Shown: positions 44,135-52,093 of the stretch, piece after piece | How positions within the stretch are numbered: position 1 is the first letter of the stretch | Layout of the letters: the number at the start of each line of letters is the position of its first letter | NCBI GenBank assembly: GCA_963709185.1 | Contig: CAVPVQ010000022.1 | Span: forward strand, 620,001-684,000 | Direction of reading: 5' to 3' | Length of the DNA: 64,000 nucleotides | Source of the DNA: Roseiarcus sp963709185 | GTDB taxonomy: Bacteria > Pseudomonadota > Alphaproteobacteria > Rhizobiales > Beijerinckiaceae | Notes under the pieces: model-generated | Databases searched by the model: none | What the model was told of the DNA's origin: nothing | The model's input: only the letters and a program-made list of their open reading frames with translations | Translations under genes and position numbers: made by a program

Positions 44135-46332
44135 GCGTTGACCGCCGTCGGCATGGCCTCCGATTTCGGTCCCTTGTCCGAGGGCGCCTCCGCCGGCAGG
44201 CGCGCGAGCAGCGAAATCAGGGCGCGGTCGTTGAGCAACGCGATGCGCTCCTTCGGCTTCAGCCAGCCGATGACCTCTTCAAGAGACCTCGCGTCATTGA
44301 GCTTGGCCGTCGCCACCGCCTCTTCGATATCGATCTCGCCGCGCCGTCGGCGCGCCGCCGTCGGCAGAAAGAGTTCATGCTGCGCGCGAAACGCCGGGTC
44401 GCTATGGATGGCGCGCAGGCTGTCGTCGCCATCGTGACCGGTGCGCGCCAGTTCGATCGAAAGCGCGTTCGAGCGCTGAACGATGGCCGGCGGCGCGCTC
44501 TCCTCGGGCGTCGTCAGCAGACCGAGCCGGCGCAGCGTGACGCCGAGCCACAGATGGCCGCTCGCCCAGGACAGCGGGATCGCGAGAATCAGGCCGGCGA
44601 TCGTTGGCGACATCCACGCGACGAGCGAGGGCGAGATCAGCAGGCCGGCGAATAACGTCAGGACGCCAAGCGCCATATGGGCGCGATGGCGCCGCACGAT
44701 GCTGGCGAACGGTATCGATCCGTCGTCGCGCCTTTGCGGGTTCCAGCCGGTGTCGCGTCCCGACAGGATCTGCATGACGAAGCCGGACTGCATCACCATC
44801 ATGATCGGCGCCAGAAACGCCGACATGACGGTCTCGAACAGCGCGGAGGCGATCAGGCGAATGACGCCGCCGCTCGCCGCTCGCGCGCGGGCGTCGATCA
44901 GCGCGGCGACAAGGCCGAGAAACTTGGGCGCCAGCAGCACGCCCATCGTCAATTCGAAGAGCCGCAGCGCCCGCTCGGCGTCGAACCGCGGCCAGGCGGG
45001 GAAAAGCGAAAAGTCGGCGGTGAAATATTCGGGCCTGATGTAGCTCGTCTGAAGAACCAGCGCGATGCCGACCAGCAATTGGGCCATCCACAGCGGCGAG
45101 GCCAGATAGCCCATGACGCCCGCCGCCAGATGCTGGCGCGAGGCGAGAACCAGCCCCTTGGTCGCCAGCAGGCGCGTGTGCTGCAGGTTGCCCTGACACC
45201 AGCGCCGATCGCGCGCCGCCAGATCGATCAGCGAAGGCGGGCTCTCCTCGTAGGAGCCGCCCAGCGTCGGCAATGCATAGACCGCATAGCCGGCACGGCG
45301 CATCAGCGCGCCCTCGACAAAATCATGGCTGAGGATCTGGCCGCCGACCGGCGGGCGTCCGGGCAGGTCCGGCAGCCCGCAATGGGCGGCGAAGGCGCTC
45401 GTCCGGATGATCGCGTTGTGGCCCCAGTAATTGCCATCCCGGCCCATCCAGGCGCTGAGGCCGGCGGAGACGATCGGCCCGGTGATGCGCGCGGCGAATT
45501 GCTGGACGCGCGCGAAGAACGTGTTGCGGTTGATGATCAGCGGCGAGGTCTGGATGATGCCGGCGTCCGCGTCCGCCTCCATCGCGGCGGCGAGACGAAC
45601 GATGGAATCGCCGGTCATCAGGCTGTCGGCGTCGAGCACCACCATGTGATCGTAGGCGCCGCCCCAGCGGGTCACGAAATCAGCGATGTTGCCCGCCTTG
45701 CGATGAGTGTTCTTGCGCCGGTGCCGATAGTAGAGCCGCGCGTCCGGCAGGCGTCGGCGGATCGCCACCAGCGCGCGCTCTTCGGCGATCCAGATGTCCG
45801 GGTCGGTGGTGTCGGACAAAAAGAAATAGTCGAAGGCCGAGCCGAGGCCGGTCGCGGCGACGTCCTCGCAGATCGCCTGGACCGCGGCGAAAACCCGCGC
45901 CGGCGTTTCGTTGTAGATAGGCATCACCACCGCGGTTTTCTTCGACAGGCTGTGCGGAAGTTCGCCGATGGCGCCCGCGCGAAACACCAGCCAGAAGAAG
46001 CCGGCGACGCCGGTGGTGAAGGCGAGCGCGATCCACGAGAAATTGGCGACGAACAGCACGACCAGCGCCCATTCGAGCAACGTCACCACGCCGACCCGGA
46101 CGACCCGGTACATCTCGTAGGCGCCGTAGGCGGTAAGCGCCAGAGCGCCGCCGAAAACGAACAGGCGCGCCGCCCAGGGCGTGTAGGCGAGCGAGGGAGC
46201 CGCGAGCGGGCGCCGTCCCTCGCGCGAAAAACGCGTCAGCGATTGCACCGGCATCGCGAGCGGCGCCTCCGGCGGGGTCGCGGGCGCGGTTGGAAGAGGC
46301 GCTGCGGTCACGCAGTCCACCGGTAGAGCCAT
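44131..46332 (-). CDS. opgH: Osmoregulated periplasmic glucan glucosyltransferase OpgH
   Basis: The 733-residue GT2-family enzyme builds the beta-glucan backbone from UDP-glucose at the inner membrane. It shows the glycosyltransferase motifs VVMPIYNE, the nucleotide-binding DADSLMTG, QILSHDFVEGALMRRAG and RDRRWCQGNLQHT, flanked by two N-terminal and several C-terminal helices. It overlaps opgG by 25 bases, so they are coupled. Osmoregulated glucans protect the envelope at low osmolarity. No c-di-GMP motif is apparent. Confidence 0.95.
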   Translation of the reverse strand: MALPVDCVTAAPLPTAPATPPEAPLAMPVQSLTRFSREGRRPLAAPSLAYTPWAARLFVFGGALALTAYGAYEMYRVVRVGVVTLLEWALVVLFVANFSWIALAFTTGVAGFFWLVFRAGAIGELPHSLSKKTAVVMPIYNETPARVFAAVQAICEDVAATGLGSAFDYFFLSDTTDPDIWIAEERALVAIRRRLPDARLYYRHRRKNTHRKAGNIADFVTRWGGAYDHMVVLDADSLMTGDSIVRLAAAMEADADAGIIQTSPLIINRNTFFARVQQFAARITGPIVSAGLSAWMGRDGNYWGHNAIIRTSAFAAHCGLPDLPGRPPVGGQILSHDFVEGALMRRAGYAVYALPTLGGSYEESPPSLIDLAARDRRWCQGNLQHTRLLATKGLVLASRQHLAAGVMGYLASPLWMAQLLVGIALVLQTSYIRPEYFTADFSLFPAWPRFDAERALRLFELTMGVLLAPKFLGLVAALIDARARAASGGVIRLIASALFETVMSAFLAPIMMVMQSGFVMQILSGRDTGWNPQRRDDGSIPFASIVRRHRAHMALGVLTLFAGLLISPSLVAWMSPTIAGLILAIPLSWASGHLWLGVTLRRLGLLTTPEESAPPAIVQRSNALSIELARTGHDGDDSLRAIHSDPAFRAQHELFLPTAARRRRGEIDIEEAVATAKLNDARSLEEVIGWLKPKERIALLNDRALISLLARLPAEAPSDKGPKSEAMPTAVNA

Positions 46333-47849
46333 GTTTCACTGGCCGGCTGACCGGCCGATTCGAGGACGAGGCGCAGCTCCGAATAGGCCTCCGAACCCGG
46401 ATCGAGTTCGAACACGACTCGCAGCGTCTTCCGTTCGGCGGACGCATAAGACTGGCTCGAGACGATCTGGCCCGGGCTCGCGACGATGGTGAATTTCACT
46501 TCCGCCGCGGCTTTGGCGTCGGCGAACAGTTCGCCGGAAAATTCGACGATGAAGCGCCAGGTCTTGCCCGCCTTTCCCAACCGCGAACCGGTGCAGGTGG
46601 CGAGCTTGGGCCGCGCCGGCGGGGTCCAGCACCAGAACTGGCGATAGGCGAAGGACTGCGTCGCCCCTTCGGCGATGCCGGCCTTGGGCCGCCAGAAGGC
46701 GATGATATTGGCGTTGTTCTCCGATGTGCTGGGAATTTCGAGCAACTGCACCTGGCCCTCGCCCCAATCGCCGATCGGTTCGATCCATAGCGAGGGGCGC
46801 AATTCCCAGTGCTGGTCGTCGTCCTGAAACGCCGAGAACGAACGATCGCGTTGAAGCAGGCCAAACCCGTGCGGGTTTTGGTCGACGAAAGCTGAAATCT
46901 GCAAGGTGTCGCGATTGGCGACTGGCCGCCAGATCCATTCGCCGTTGCCGGTGAGCATCTGCAGTCCGTTGATCTCGTAGACGTTGGGGCGAACGTCGTC
47001 GGTCTTCTGATGCGCAAGGCCGCCGAACAGATACATCCCGCTCATCGCGCTGAGGCCGACGTGGTCGATCGCCGCGCGCGCGAAGATCGTCAGTTCGGTG
47101 TCGATGATCGTCGCCTCGCCCGGGCGCAGCGTGAAGCGGAACGCGCCGGCGACGCCGGCCGAATCCAGCAGAGCGTGGATAACCAGCGCGTTGGTCGCCG
47201 GCTTCGGCTTTTCGATCCAGACCGAGCGAAACAGCGGAAATTCCTCGCCTTGCGGATCGCCGGTGTGGATCGATAGCCCGCGCGCCGTGACGCCGAGATT
47301 CTGGCCGCGCGCCTTGGCGCGAAAAAAGCTTGCGCCCTGGTAAATCGCCACTTCCTGGAAGCCCTGGCCCTCCACCGCCTCCAGCACGCGAAAGCCGGAA
47401 AAGCCGATGTCGGGCATATCGGCGGGCGGTTGCAGCTTGCCGAAGTCGAACGCCGAGCGCTCGTAGGGAACCTTCTGCGCCACGCCGTTCTCGACGATGT
47501 AAATATCCATCGGGGGCGAGAAAATGAAGCCGCGATGGAGCGGCTCCAGCGCGAATCCGACATTGTCGCCGCTCCACAGCGCCGAGCCGGGCCTGGCGCG
47601 GATGTCGACGTATTGATCATAGGTCAGATTGGCGAACGGCTCGGGCAGGGAGCCCTTGGGCGCCTTGAACGGCGATTTGGCGAGCTGCCGCGCCATCGCG
47701 ACGACGCTGTCGGCGGTAAACGGAGACGGCGCCGGCGCGCCGGCCGCCGCCGCGGCTTCCGGGACTCCGGCGGCGCCGATGAGGCTCGAAGATGCGCCGG
47801 AGAAGGCGCCGGCGACGACGAGCTTGAGAAAGTCACGACGCTGGCGCAT
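46308..47849 (-). CDS. opgG: Glucan biosynthesis protein OpgG/OpgD with Tat signal
   Basis: The 513-residue protein has a twin-arginine signal, MRQRRDFLKLVVAGAFSGAS, so it is exported folded; this is more like OpgD than the Sec-exported OpgG of E. coli. Family blocks are FANLTYDQYVDIRARPGSAL, HRGFIFSPPMDIYIV, SGMYLFGGLAHQKTDDVRPN, WRPVANRDTLQISAFVDQNP and GFGLLQRDRSFSAFQDDDQH. It acts in the periplasm to modify or release the glucan made by OpgH. ATG 47849 has GAAGAG just upstream; ATG 47867 is a possible alternative start. Confidence 0.93.
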   Translation of the reverse strand: MRQRRDFLKLVVAGAFSGASSSLIGAAGVPEAAAAAGAPAPSPFTADSVVAMARQLAKSPFKAPKGSLPEPFANLTYDQYVDIRARPGSALWSGDNVGFALEPLHRGFIFSPPMDIYIVENGVAQKVPYERSAFDFGKLQPPADMPDIGFSGFRVLEAVEGQGFQEVAIYQGASFFRAKARGQNLGVTARGLSIHTGDPQGEEFPLFRSVWIEKPKPATNALVIHALLDSAGVAGAFRFTLRPGEATIIDTELTIFARAAIDHVGLSAMSGMYLFGGLAHQKTDDVRPNVYEINGLQMLTGNGEWIWRPVANRDTLQISAFVDQNPHGFGLLQRDRSFSAFQDDDQHWELRPSLWIEPIGDWGEGQVQLLEIPSTSENNANIIAFWRPKAGIAEGATQSFAYRQFWCWTPPARPKLATCTGSRLGKAGKTWRFIVEFSGELFADAKAAAEVKFTIVASPGQIVSSQSYASAERKTLRVVFELDPGSEAYSELRLVLESAGQPASETWLYRWTA

Positions 47850-48154
47850 CGACTCTTCACACATCATGATCGATCAGGCGCCGGTCGGCGGCGCGGGCGC
47901 GTCCGCGAAACCTGGCGCATTCCTTCAACTGAAACCACGTCAAAACAAGCGCTTGGCGGGATGTCCGATTCCTGGCGGGGGCGGAATTCGCGTCGAGCGG
48001 CATGCCTTCTATATCGCATTATTGCAGCGCGGCGAGACGCTTTTTGAAGCACCGTCTGGACTTTTGCGCGGCTCGGCGCTTAAGCCGTGGTAAACGCGTC
48101 CGGCCCACAATGGTTCACCGGGTGGGCGGGTGAAATGCGGACCGGAAGAGACAG
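47850..48154. other. Divergent intergenic region between opgG and glmU
   Basis: About 300 bases hold the divergent promoters. I saw no additional gene, terminator or clear operator. The stretch CTTCAACTGAAACCACGTCA near 47924 is AT-richer and may include promoter elements for opgG. Confidence 0.4.
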
Positions 48155-49515
48155 ATGACCGAACCCCAATCGCGCCGGCGCCTGGCCATCGTGCTGGCCG
48201 CCGGCGAGGGCGTGCGCATGAAATCGGCGCGCCCCAAAGCGCTGCACGAGATCGCCGGCCAATCGATGCTCGCCCATGTGCTGGGCGCGGTCGCCGCGGC
48301 GGGCGCGCAGGACGTCGCGGTGGTGATCGGGCCGGACCGCGACGACGTCGCGGCCGAGGCGCTGAGGGCGGCGCCCGCGCCCTCATCCGCGTCCAGGCGC
48401 AGCGGCTTGGCACCGCCCATGCCGCGCTGACGGCGCGCGAGGCGATCGCCGCCGGCTACGACGATATTCTGATCGCCTATGGCGATATCCCGCTGATCCG
48501 CGCCGCGACGCTGGAGGGCCTGTGCGACGCCCTCGCCGAGGGCGCCGCCGTCGCCGCGCTGGGGTTCGAGGCGCGCGATCCGGCCGGCTACGGGCGCCTC
48601 GTCGAACGGGGCGGGCGCCTGGTGGCGATCCGCGAGCACAAGGACGCGAGCGAAGCCGAGCTGGCGATCCGGCTGTGCAACGCCGGTCCGATGGCGATCG
48701 CCGGCGCCAGCGCCCTCGCGCTGCTCGATTCCGTCGGCTCGGACAATCGCGCTGGGGAATTCTACCTGACCGACGTCGTCGGGATCGCAGCGGCGCGGGG
48801 CCTGGCCGCCAGCGCGCGCGTCGCGCCCGAGGACGAGGTGATGGGGGTCAACGACCGCGTGCAACTCGCCGCCGCCGAGGCGGTGATGCAGCGCCGGTTG
48901 CGCGAGGCGGCGATGCGCGGCGGCGCGACGCTGATCGCGCCGGAGACGGTGTTCTTCAGCCACGACACCAAGATCGGCCGCGACGTGCTGGTCGAGCCGC
49001 ATGTGGTTTTCGGCAAGGGGGTGGCGATCGCCGACAGCGCGGTCATCCACGCCTTTTCCCATCTCGAAGGGGCGAGGCTCGCGCCGAAGGCGTCAGTCGG
49101 CCCCTACGCGCGGCTGCGTCCGGGCGCCGACGTCGCGGCGGGCGCCAGGATCGGCAATTTCGTCGAGATCAAGAACGCGTCGATCGAGGCGGGGGCCAAG
49201 GTCAATCACCTCAGCTATATCGGCGACGCGCGGGTCGGCGCGGGCGCCAACATCGGCGCGGGGACGATCACCTGCAACTATGATGGCTTTTCGAAATTCC
49301 GCACTGACATCGGCGCCGGCGCGTTCATCGGCTCCAATTCCGCGCTGGTCGCGCCGGTGACGATCGGGGACGGGGCCTATGTCGGCTCCGGCTCGGTGGT
49401 CACCAAGAACGTCGAGGCGGACGCGCTGGCGGTGGCGCGAGGCCGCCAGGTCGAAAAACCCGGCTGGGCCAAGGCGTTCCGGGCGCGACAGAAGCCCAGG
49501 AAGGCAGCCGAGTAA
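48155..49515 (+). CDS. glmU: Bifunctional UDP-GlcNAc pyrophosphorylase / GlcN-1-P acetyltransferase, frameshifted
   Basis: GlmU makes UDP-N-acetylglucosamine for peptidoglycan and lipid A and is essential in bacteria. The pyrophosphorylase half begins LAIVLAAGEGVRMKSARPKA followed by LHEIAGQSML; the acetyltransferase half has left-handed beta-helix repeats and EIKNASIEAGAKVNHLSYIG plus NYDGFSKFRTDIGAGAFIGS. The frame breaks at 48367-48378 (GGCGGCGCCCGCGCC). One base is missing there; restoring it gives ALRAAARALIRVQAQRLG and about 453 residues. Because the gene is essential, the break is almost surely a sequence error. ATG 48155 begins the protein. Confidence 0.95.
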
Positions 49516-49773
49516 GGCGCCCCGGCCTGGCGGGCGCCGGCTGATCGCCCGGCCGCGCAGCCGCTGATTCAAAAATTTGGAAAATCCTTGGAAAACGCGA
49601 TTCTTGCGTGTTTCAGCGATTTCGCTCCTTCCTCGCGCCGCCTCAAAACATTCCGAGCGTCGAAGGGAGTCTAACTCGGCTCCGTATTTTCCGAAACCTA
49701 TGGTCGCCGCGAATTGCGCGGCGCGGGTTCGCGCGACGGGCCGGATCGGCCGGACCGGGAGACCGACCCTCGA

Positions 49774-50166
49774 CTACGTGATCACGTGCCAGAACAGGCC
49801 GACCTCCGCGACGAAGCCGAGGGTGAACAGCAGCGTCCGCAGGTAGGGCACAGCCAGCAGATAGATCACGGCATGGGCGAGGCGCAGCCAGAAATACGCC
49901 GCCGCCCAGAAGGCGGTGGTCGCGTCGACCTTTCCGGCGACATGGGCGACGAGCACCAGCGCGGCGAACGGCGCGAAGCACTCTACGGCGTTGAGATAGG
50001 CGCGGTGGGCGCGCTGGCCCCATAACGGAACCGGACGCGGTTTCGGATCGACATAGTTTTCGGCCGCCAGCGGACCGTTGGTCATCACCTGCGAGGCGAT
50101 ATACGGAATCCACAGCGCGGCGGTAAGGATCGCCGTAAGCGCAAGGTACGTGAGATCTGTCGTCAT
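49774..50166 (-). CDS. MAPEG-family membrane protein
   Basis: The 130-residue protein has four helices and the MAPEG pattern: YLALTAILTAALWIPYIASQ, RAHRAYLNAVECFAPFAALV, TAFWAAAYFWLRLAHAVIYL and LLFTLGFVAEVGLF. Eukaryotic MAPEG enzymes act on leukotrienes and glutathione; bacterial ones are mostly undefined. It begins 6 bp after the DUF6855-like gene on the same strand, so the two form a probable operon. Confidence 0.85.
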   Translation of the reverse strand: MTTDLTYLALTAILTAALWIPYIASQVMTNGPLAAENYVDPKPRPVPLWGQRAHRAYLNAVECFAPFAALVLVAHVAGKVDATTAFWAAAYFWLRLAHAVIYLLAVPYLRTLLFTLGFVAEVGLFWHVIT

Positions 50167-50172
50167 GGCGCC

Positions 50173-50586
50173 TTATCTCCCTCTCATGCGATTGTTCTTC
50201 GCGTTATGCTCGACCTCGGCGAGGCCGAGCGCCTCCAATACCGGGGGCACATACATTGCGAAGCGTCCGCGGAGCCCCTTCTTCAGACCATACCAGCCTT
50301 TGACCGGATTCGAGTTGGAGCGGGCCCAGGCTTCGACTGTGCCGTCCGCGGCGGGCTTTTGCTCGTCGGCGCTGCCGAGCGGCGCCCAGTCGCCGTTCTC
50401 TTTCAGCATCGCGTGCAGGTCCTCGATGCAGCGCAGATGATAGCGGAGCTGCGTCTGTCCGACCTGCACGACGAGCGCCGGCGGATCAGCCGCTTCATCC
50501 TTGTAGGCCAGGTATTCGGCCGTTCCAGGAGGCGTCTTCAGCCGCCAGGGCGTCGCCTTGCTTCCCAGTCCCTCGACCTTGGTCAT
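50173..50586 (-). CDS. Uncharacterised conserved protein (DUF6855-like)
   Basis: The 137-residue soluble protein carries strongly conserved-looking blocks: WRLKTPPGTAEYLAYKDEAA, LVVQVGQTQLRYHLRCIEDL, HAMLKENGDWAPLGSADEQK, VEAWARSNSNPVKGWYGLKK and GLRGRFAMYVPPVLEALGL. I believe this is the DUF6855 family, with moderate certainty. No catalytic motif is evident. GAAGGGGACGCATT just before the ATG is a good ribosome region. It precedes the MAPEG gene by six bases. Confidence 0.7.
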   Translation of the reverse strand: MTKVEGLGSKATPWRLKTPPGTAEYLAYKDEAADPPALVVQVGQTQLRYHLRCIEDLHAMLKENGDWAPLGSADEQKPAADGTVEAWARSNSNPVKGWYGLKKGLRGRFAMYVPPVLEALGLAEVEHNAKNNRMRGR

Positions 50587-50648
50587 AATGCGTCCCCTTC
50601 CGTCGCGCGGCTAAGATATTCGGCGCGCCATGCTCAGCGCCGCGCGCG

Positions 50649-50951
50649 TCAGGCGACCAGTCCGTAGCTGTCCAAGGGCGATAGTTCGGCGACTGCCGGC
50701 GCCTCGACGCAGCGCTCCGCGAGCTGCCGCTGAAACGCCTTGAAGGACGCAAGCGCGACGAGCGGGTTTTCGGCCGGATTGTCGAGCGTCGCGATGTGAA
50801 CGAAAGTCACGCCGTCGGCGAGCCGATAGCTTGCGTAACGCAGGCCTTGGGGCGCGCTCGCCCGAAGTTCGTCGAATACCGCGCGCACCAGCGCGGCGTT
50901 CGCTTCAGCCTGCGTTTCCGACGTTCTGTATCGGACCATCAGCGTTTTCAT
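50649..50951 (-). CDS. Small protein, ABM-fold-like, probable ArsR target
   Basis: The 100-residue protein starts MKTLMVRYRTSETQAEANAA and contains LRYASYRLADGVTFVHIATL and AFQRQLAERCVEAPAVAELS, a ferredoxin-like pattern seen in antibiotic-biosynthesis-monooxygenase and NIPSNAP-type proteins. Enzyme activity is unproven. ATG 50951 is preceded by GGAGGCCCTCC. About 55 bases further upstream lies GTAAC-N6-GTTAC, the same palindrome found at the ArsR promoter. Confidence 0.7.
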   Translation of the reverse strand: MKTLMVRYRTSETQAEANAALVRAVFDELRASAPQGLRYASYRLADGVTFVHIATLDNPAENPLVALASFKAFQRQLAERCVEAPAVAELSPLDSYGLVA

Positions 50952-51004
50952 GGGAGGGCCTCCGGTCCAGACGGGAGAAGGCGAAGTTTCTTTTCCCGTC
51001 AATG

Positions 51005-51020
51005 GTAACACAGATGTTAC
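51005..51020. promoter_or_regulatory. GTAAC-N6-GTTAC palindrome, probable ArsR operator
   Basis: GTAACACAGATGTTAC is a perfect dyad around a 6-base centre. It lies upstream of the minus-strand gene 50649-50951 and matches the site at 51913-51928. It probably binds the ArsR protein at 51620. Confidence 0.7.
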
Positions 51021-51034
51021 GAAAGGCAACGTCC

Positions 51035-51171
51035 TTGCGAGCGAAGCGAAGCAATCCAGGGGTCGTGACGTCTGTTTCCTGGCGTGGCTGAACGATTCTT
51101 CGAATGTGAACCGCGAGGCGCGCGACACTGGCAACCGTCGCGATCGCTGGATTGCTTCGCTTCGCTCGCAA
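51035..51171. repeat. REPIN-like inverted repeat pair
   Basis: Arms 51035-51058 and 51148-51171 are perfect 24-bp reverse complements built around GCGAAGCGAAGC, spaced by 89 bases. This is the GCGAAGC-type palindromic doublet common in alphaproteobacteria. It lies in the gap between the frameshifted AHSA1 gene and the small ABM-like gene. Confidence 0.8.
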
Positions 51172-51202
51172 TAACGGATGGCGGTGCGAGTTGCCGCGAG
51201 CC

Positions 51203-51623
51203 TCAAGCCGCCGCACGTGACAAGGCGGCGAGCACGAAGTCCCAGGAGGCGGCGTAACGCGGCGCGCGCTCGGCCCATAGCGCCGCGCTGGCCGGCTTCG
51301 GCCGGTGGGTGACCGTCACCTGGGTGCCGCCCGGCTCGGCGGCGAAGGCGATCTCGACTTCGGTCGGCTTCTCCGGACTCGGTCGCGATGAAGAAATCGA
51401 GCACGATGCGGTTCGGCTGATCCCAGCTTCGGACATGGCCGAGCTCGACCTCGCGCCCGTCGCGCGCCCGCTCGAAAAACCTGCCGCTGGCGAGCAGGAA
51501 TATCTCGCTCGCCGGGTCTTCGGTGTGGCGGCGCTCCTCGGGCCACCACGCCCCGATCTGCTCGGTGAACAGCCGGAACGCCGCGATCGGAGCGAGCGGC
51601 AGCAGCACGGACTTCACCATCAT
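51203..51623 (-). CDS. AHSA1/SRPBCC-family protein, frameshifted
   Basis: The chain begins MMVKSVLLPLAPIAAFRLFT, then EQIGAWWPEERRHTEDPASE and RDGREVELGHVRSWDQPNRI, typical of AHSA1 (Activator of Hsp90 ATPase) START-like domains. Past IATES the frame changes; the correct end continues EKPTEVEIAFAAEPGGTQVT and VTHRPKPASAALWAERAPR in the next frame. One extra base near 51371-51378 explains it; repaired length is about 139 residues. Its start overlaps the arsR stop (ATGA), forming the classic ArsR-SRPBCC pair. These domains bind hydrophobic ligands; the ligand is unknown. Confidence 0.83.
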
Positions 51624-51907
51624 CGCCGGGCGAGCTCCTCCAGGCGGGCGAGCGCGACATCCCAGAAATCGTCGACGAATTCGCGGACGCTGGCGAAGCC
51701 GTGCATGCGGATGGCGTAGATGTTGCGGGCGCCCTGTTCGCGCGCGCCCACCAGCCCGGCGTCCTCCAGCACGCGCAGGTGGCGCGACACCGCCGGCCGG
51801 CTCACCGGAAGCCCCGCGGCGATTTCCCCGACCGAAAGCGGCCCGGCGCGCAACTCGCGGAGTATGGCGCGCCGCACGGGGTTTCCAAGAGCGTCAAGCA
51901 CATGCAT
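51620..51907 (-). CDS. ArsR-family winged-helix regulator
   Basis: The 95-residue protein has MHVLDALGNPVRRAILRELR, the recognition helix GEIAAGLPVSRPAVSRHLRV and wing LVGAREQGARNIYAI. The metal-binding ELCVCDL motif is absent, so it belongs to the ArsR subgroup paired with SRPBCC proteins. ATG 51907 is chosen over 51931 because the operator-like palindrome 51913-51928 overlaps the longer version. It likely represses its own operon and the gene at 50649. Confidence 0.88.
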   Translation of the reverse strand: MHVLDALGNPVRRAILRELRAGPLSVGEIAAGLPVSRPAVSRHLRVLEDAGLVGAREQGARNIYAIRMHGFASVREFVDDFWDVALARLEELARR

Positions 51908-51912
51908 GGCGC

Positions 51913-51928
51913 GTAACCGATACGTTAC
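51913..51928. promoter_or_regulatory. GTAAC-N6-GTTAC palindrome at the arsR start
   Basis: GTAACCGATACGTTAC is the second copy of the dyad seen at 51005-51020. It lies 5 bases before the arsR start codon, a good position for autorepression. Confidence 0.75.
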
Positions 51929-52093
51929 CATTGCGCCGATGACAAGAGAGAGGCGAGGCTGCCGGTCGCGCCGAGAGTTCGTCGGCGCGCGGCGAGGTCG
52001 GTCGGACAGCGCAATTGGCTATCCTGCGGCAATGCTCTCGACAACCGCGCCTCGATTGCACCATGATCCCGTTTAGCCGAGGCGGGCGCGACC

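Noticed and set aside
44677..46326. 549-codon frame antisense to opgH
   Set aside because: The OpgH motifs on the minus strand are decisive.
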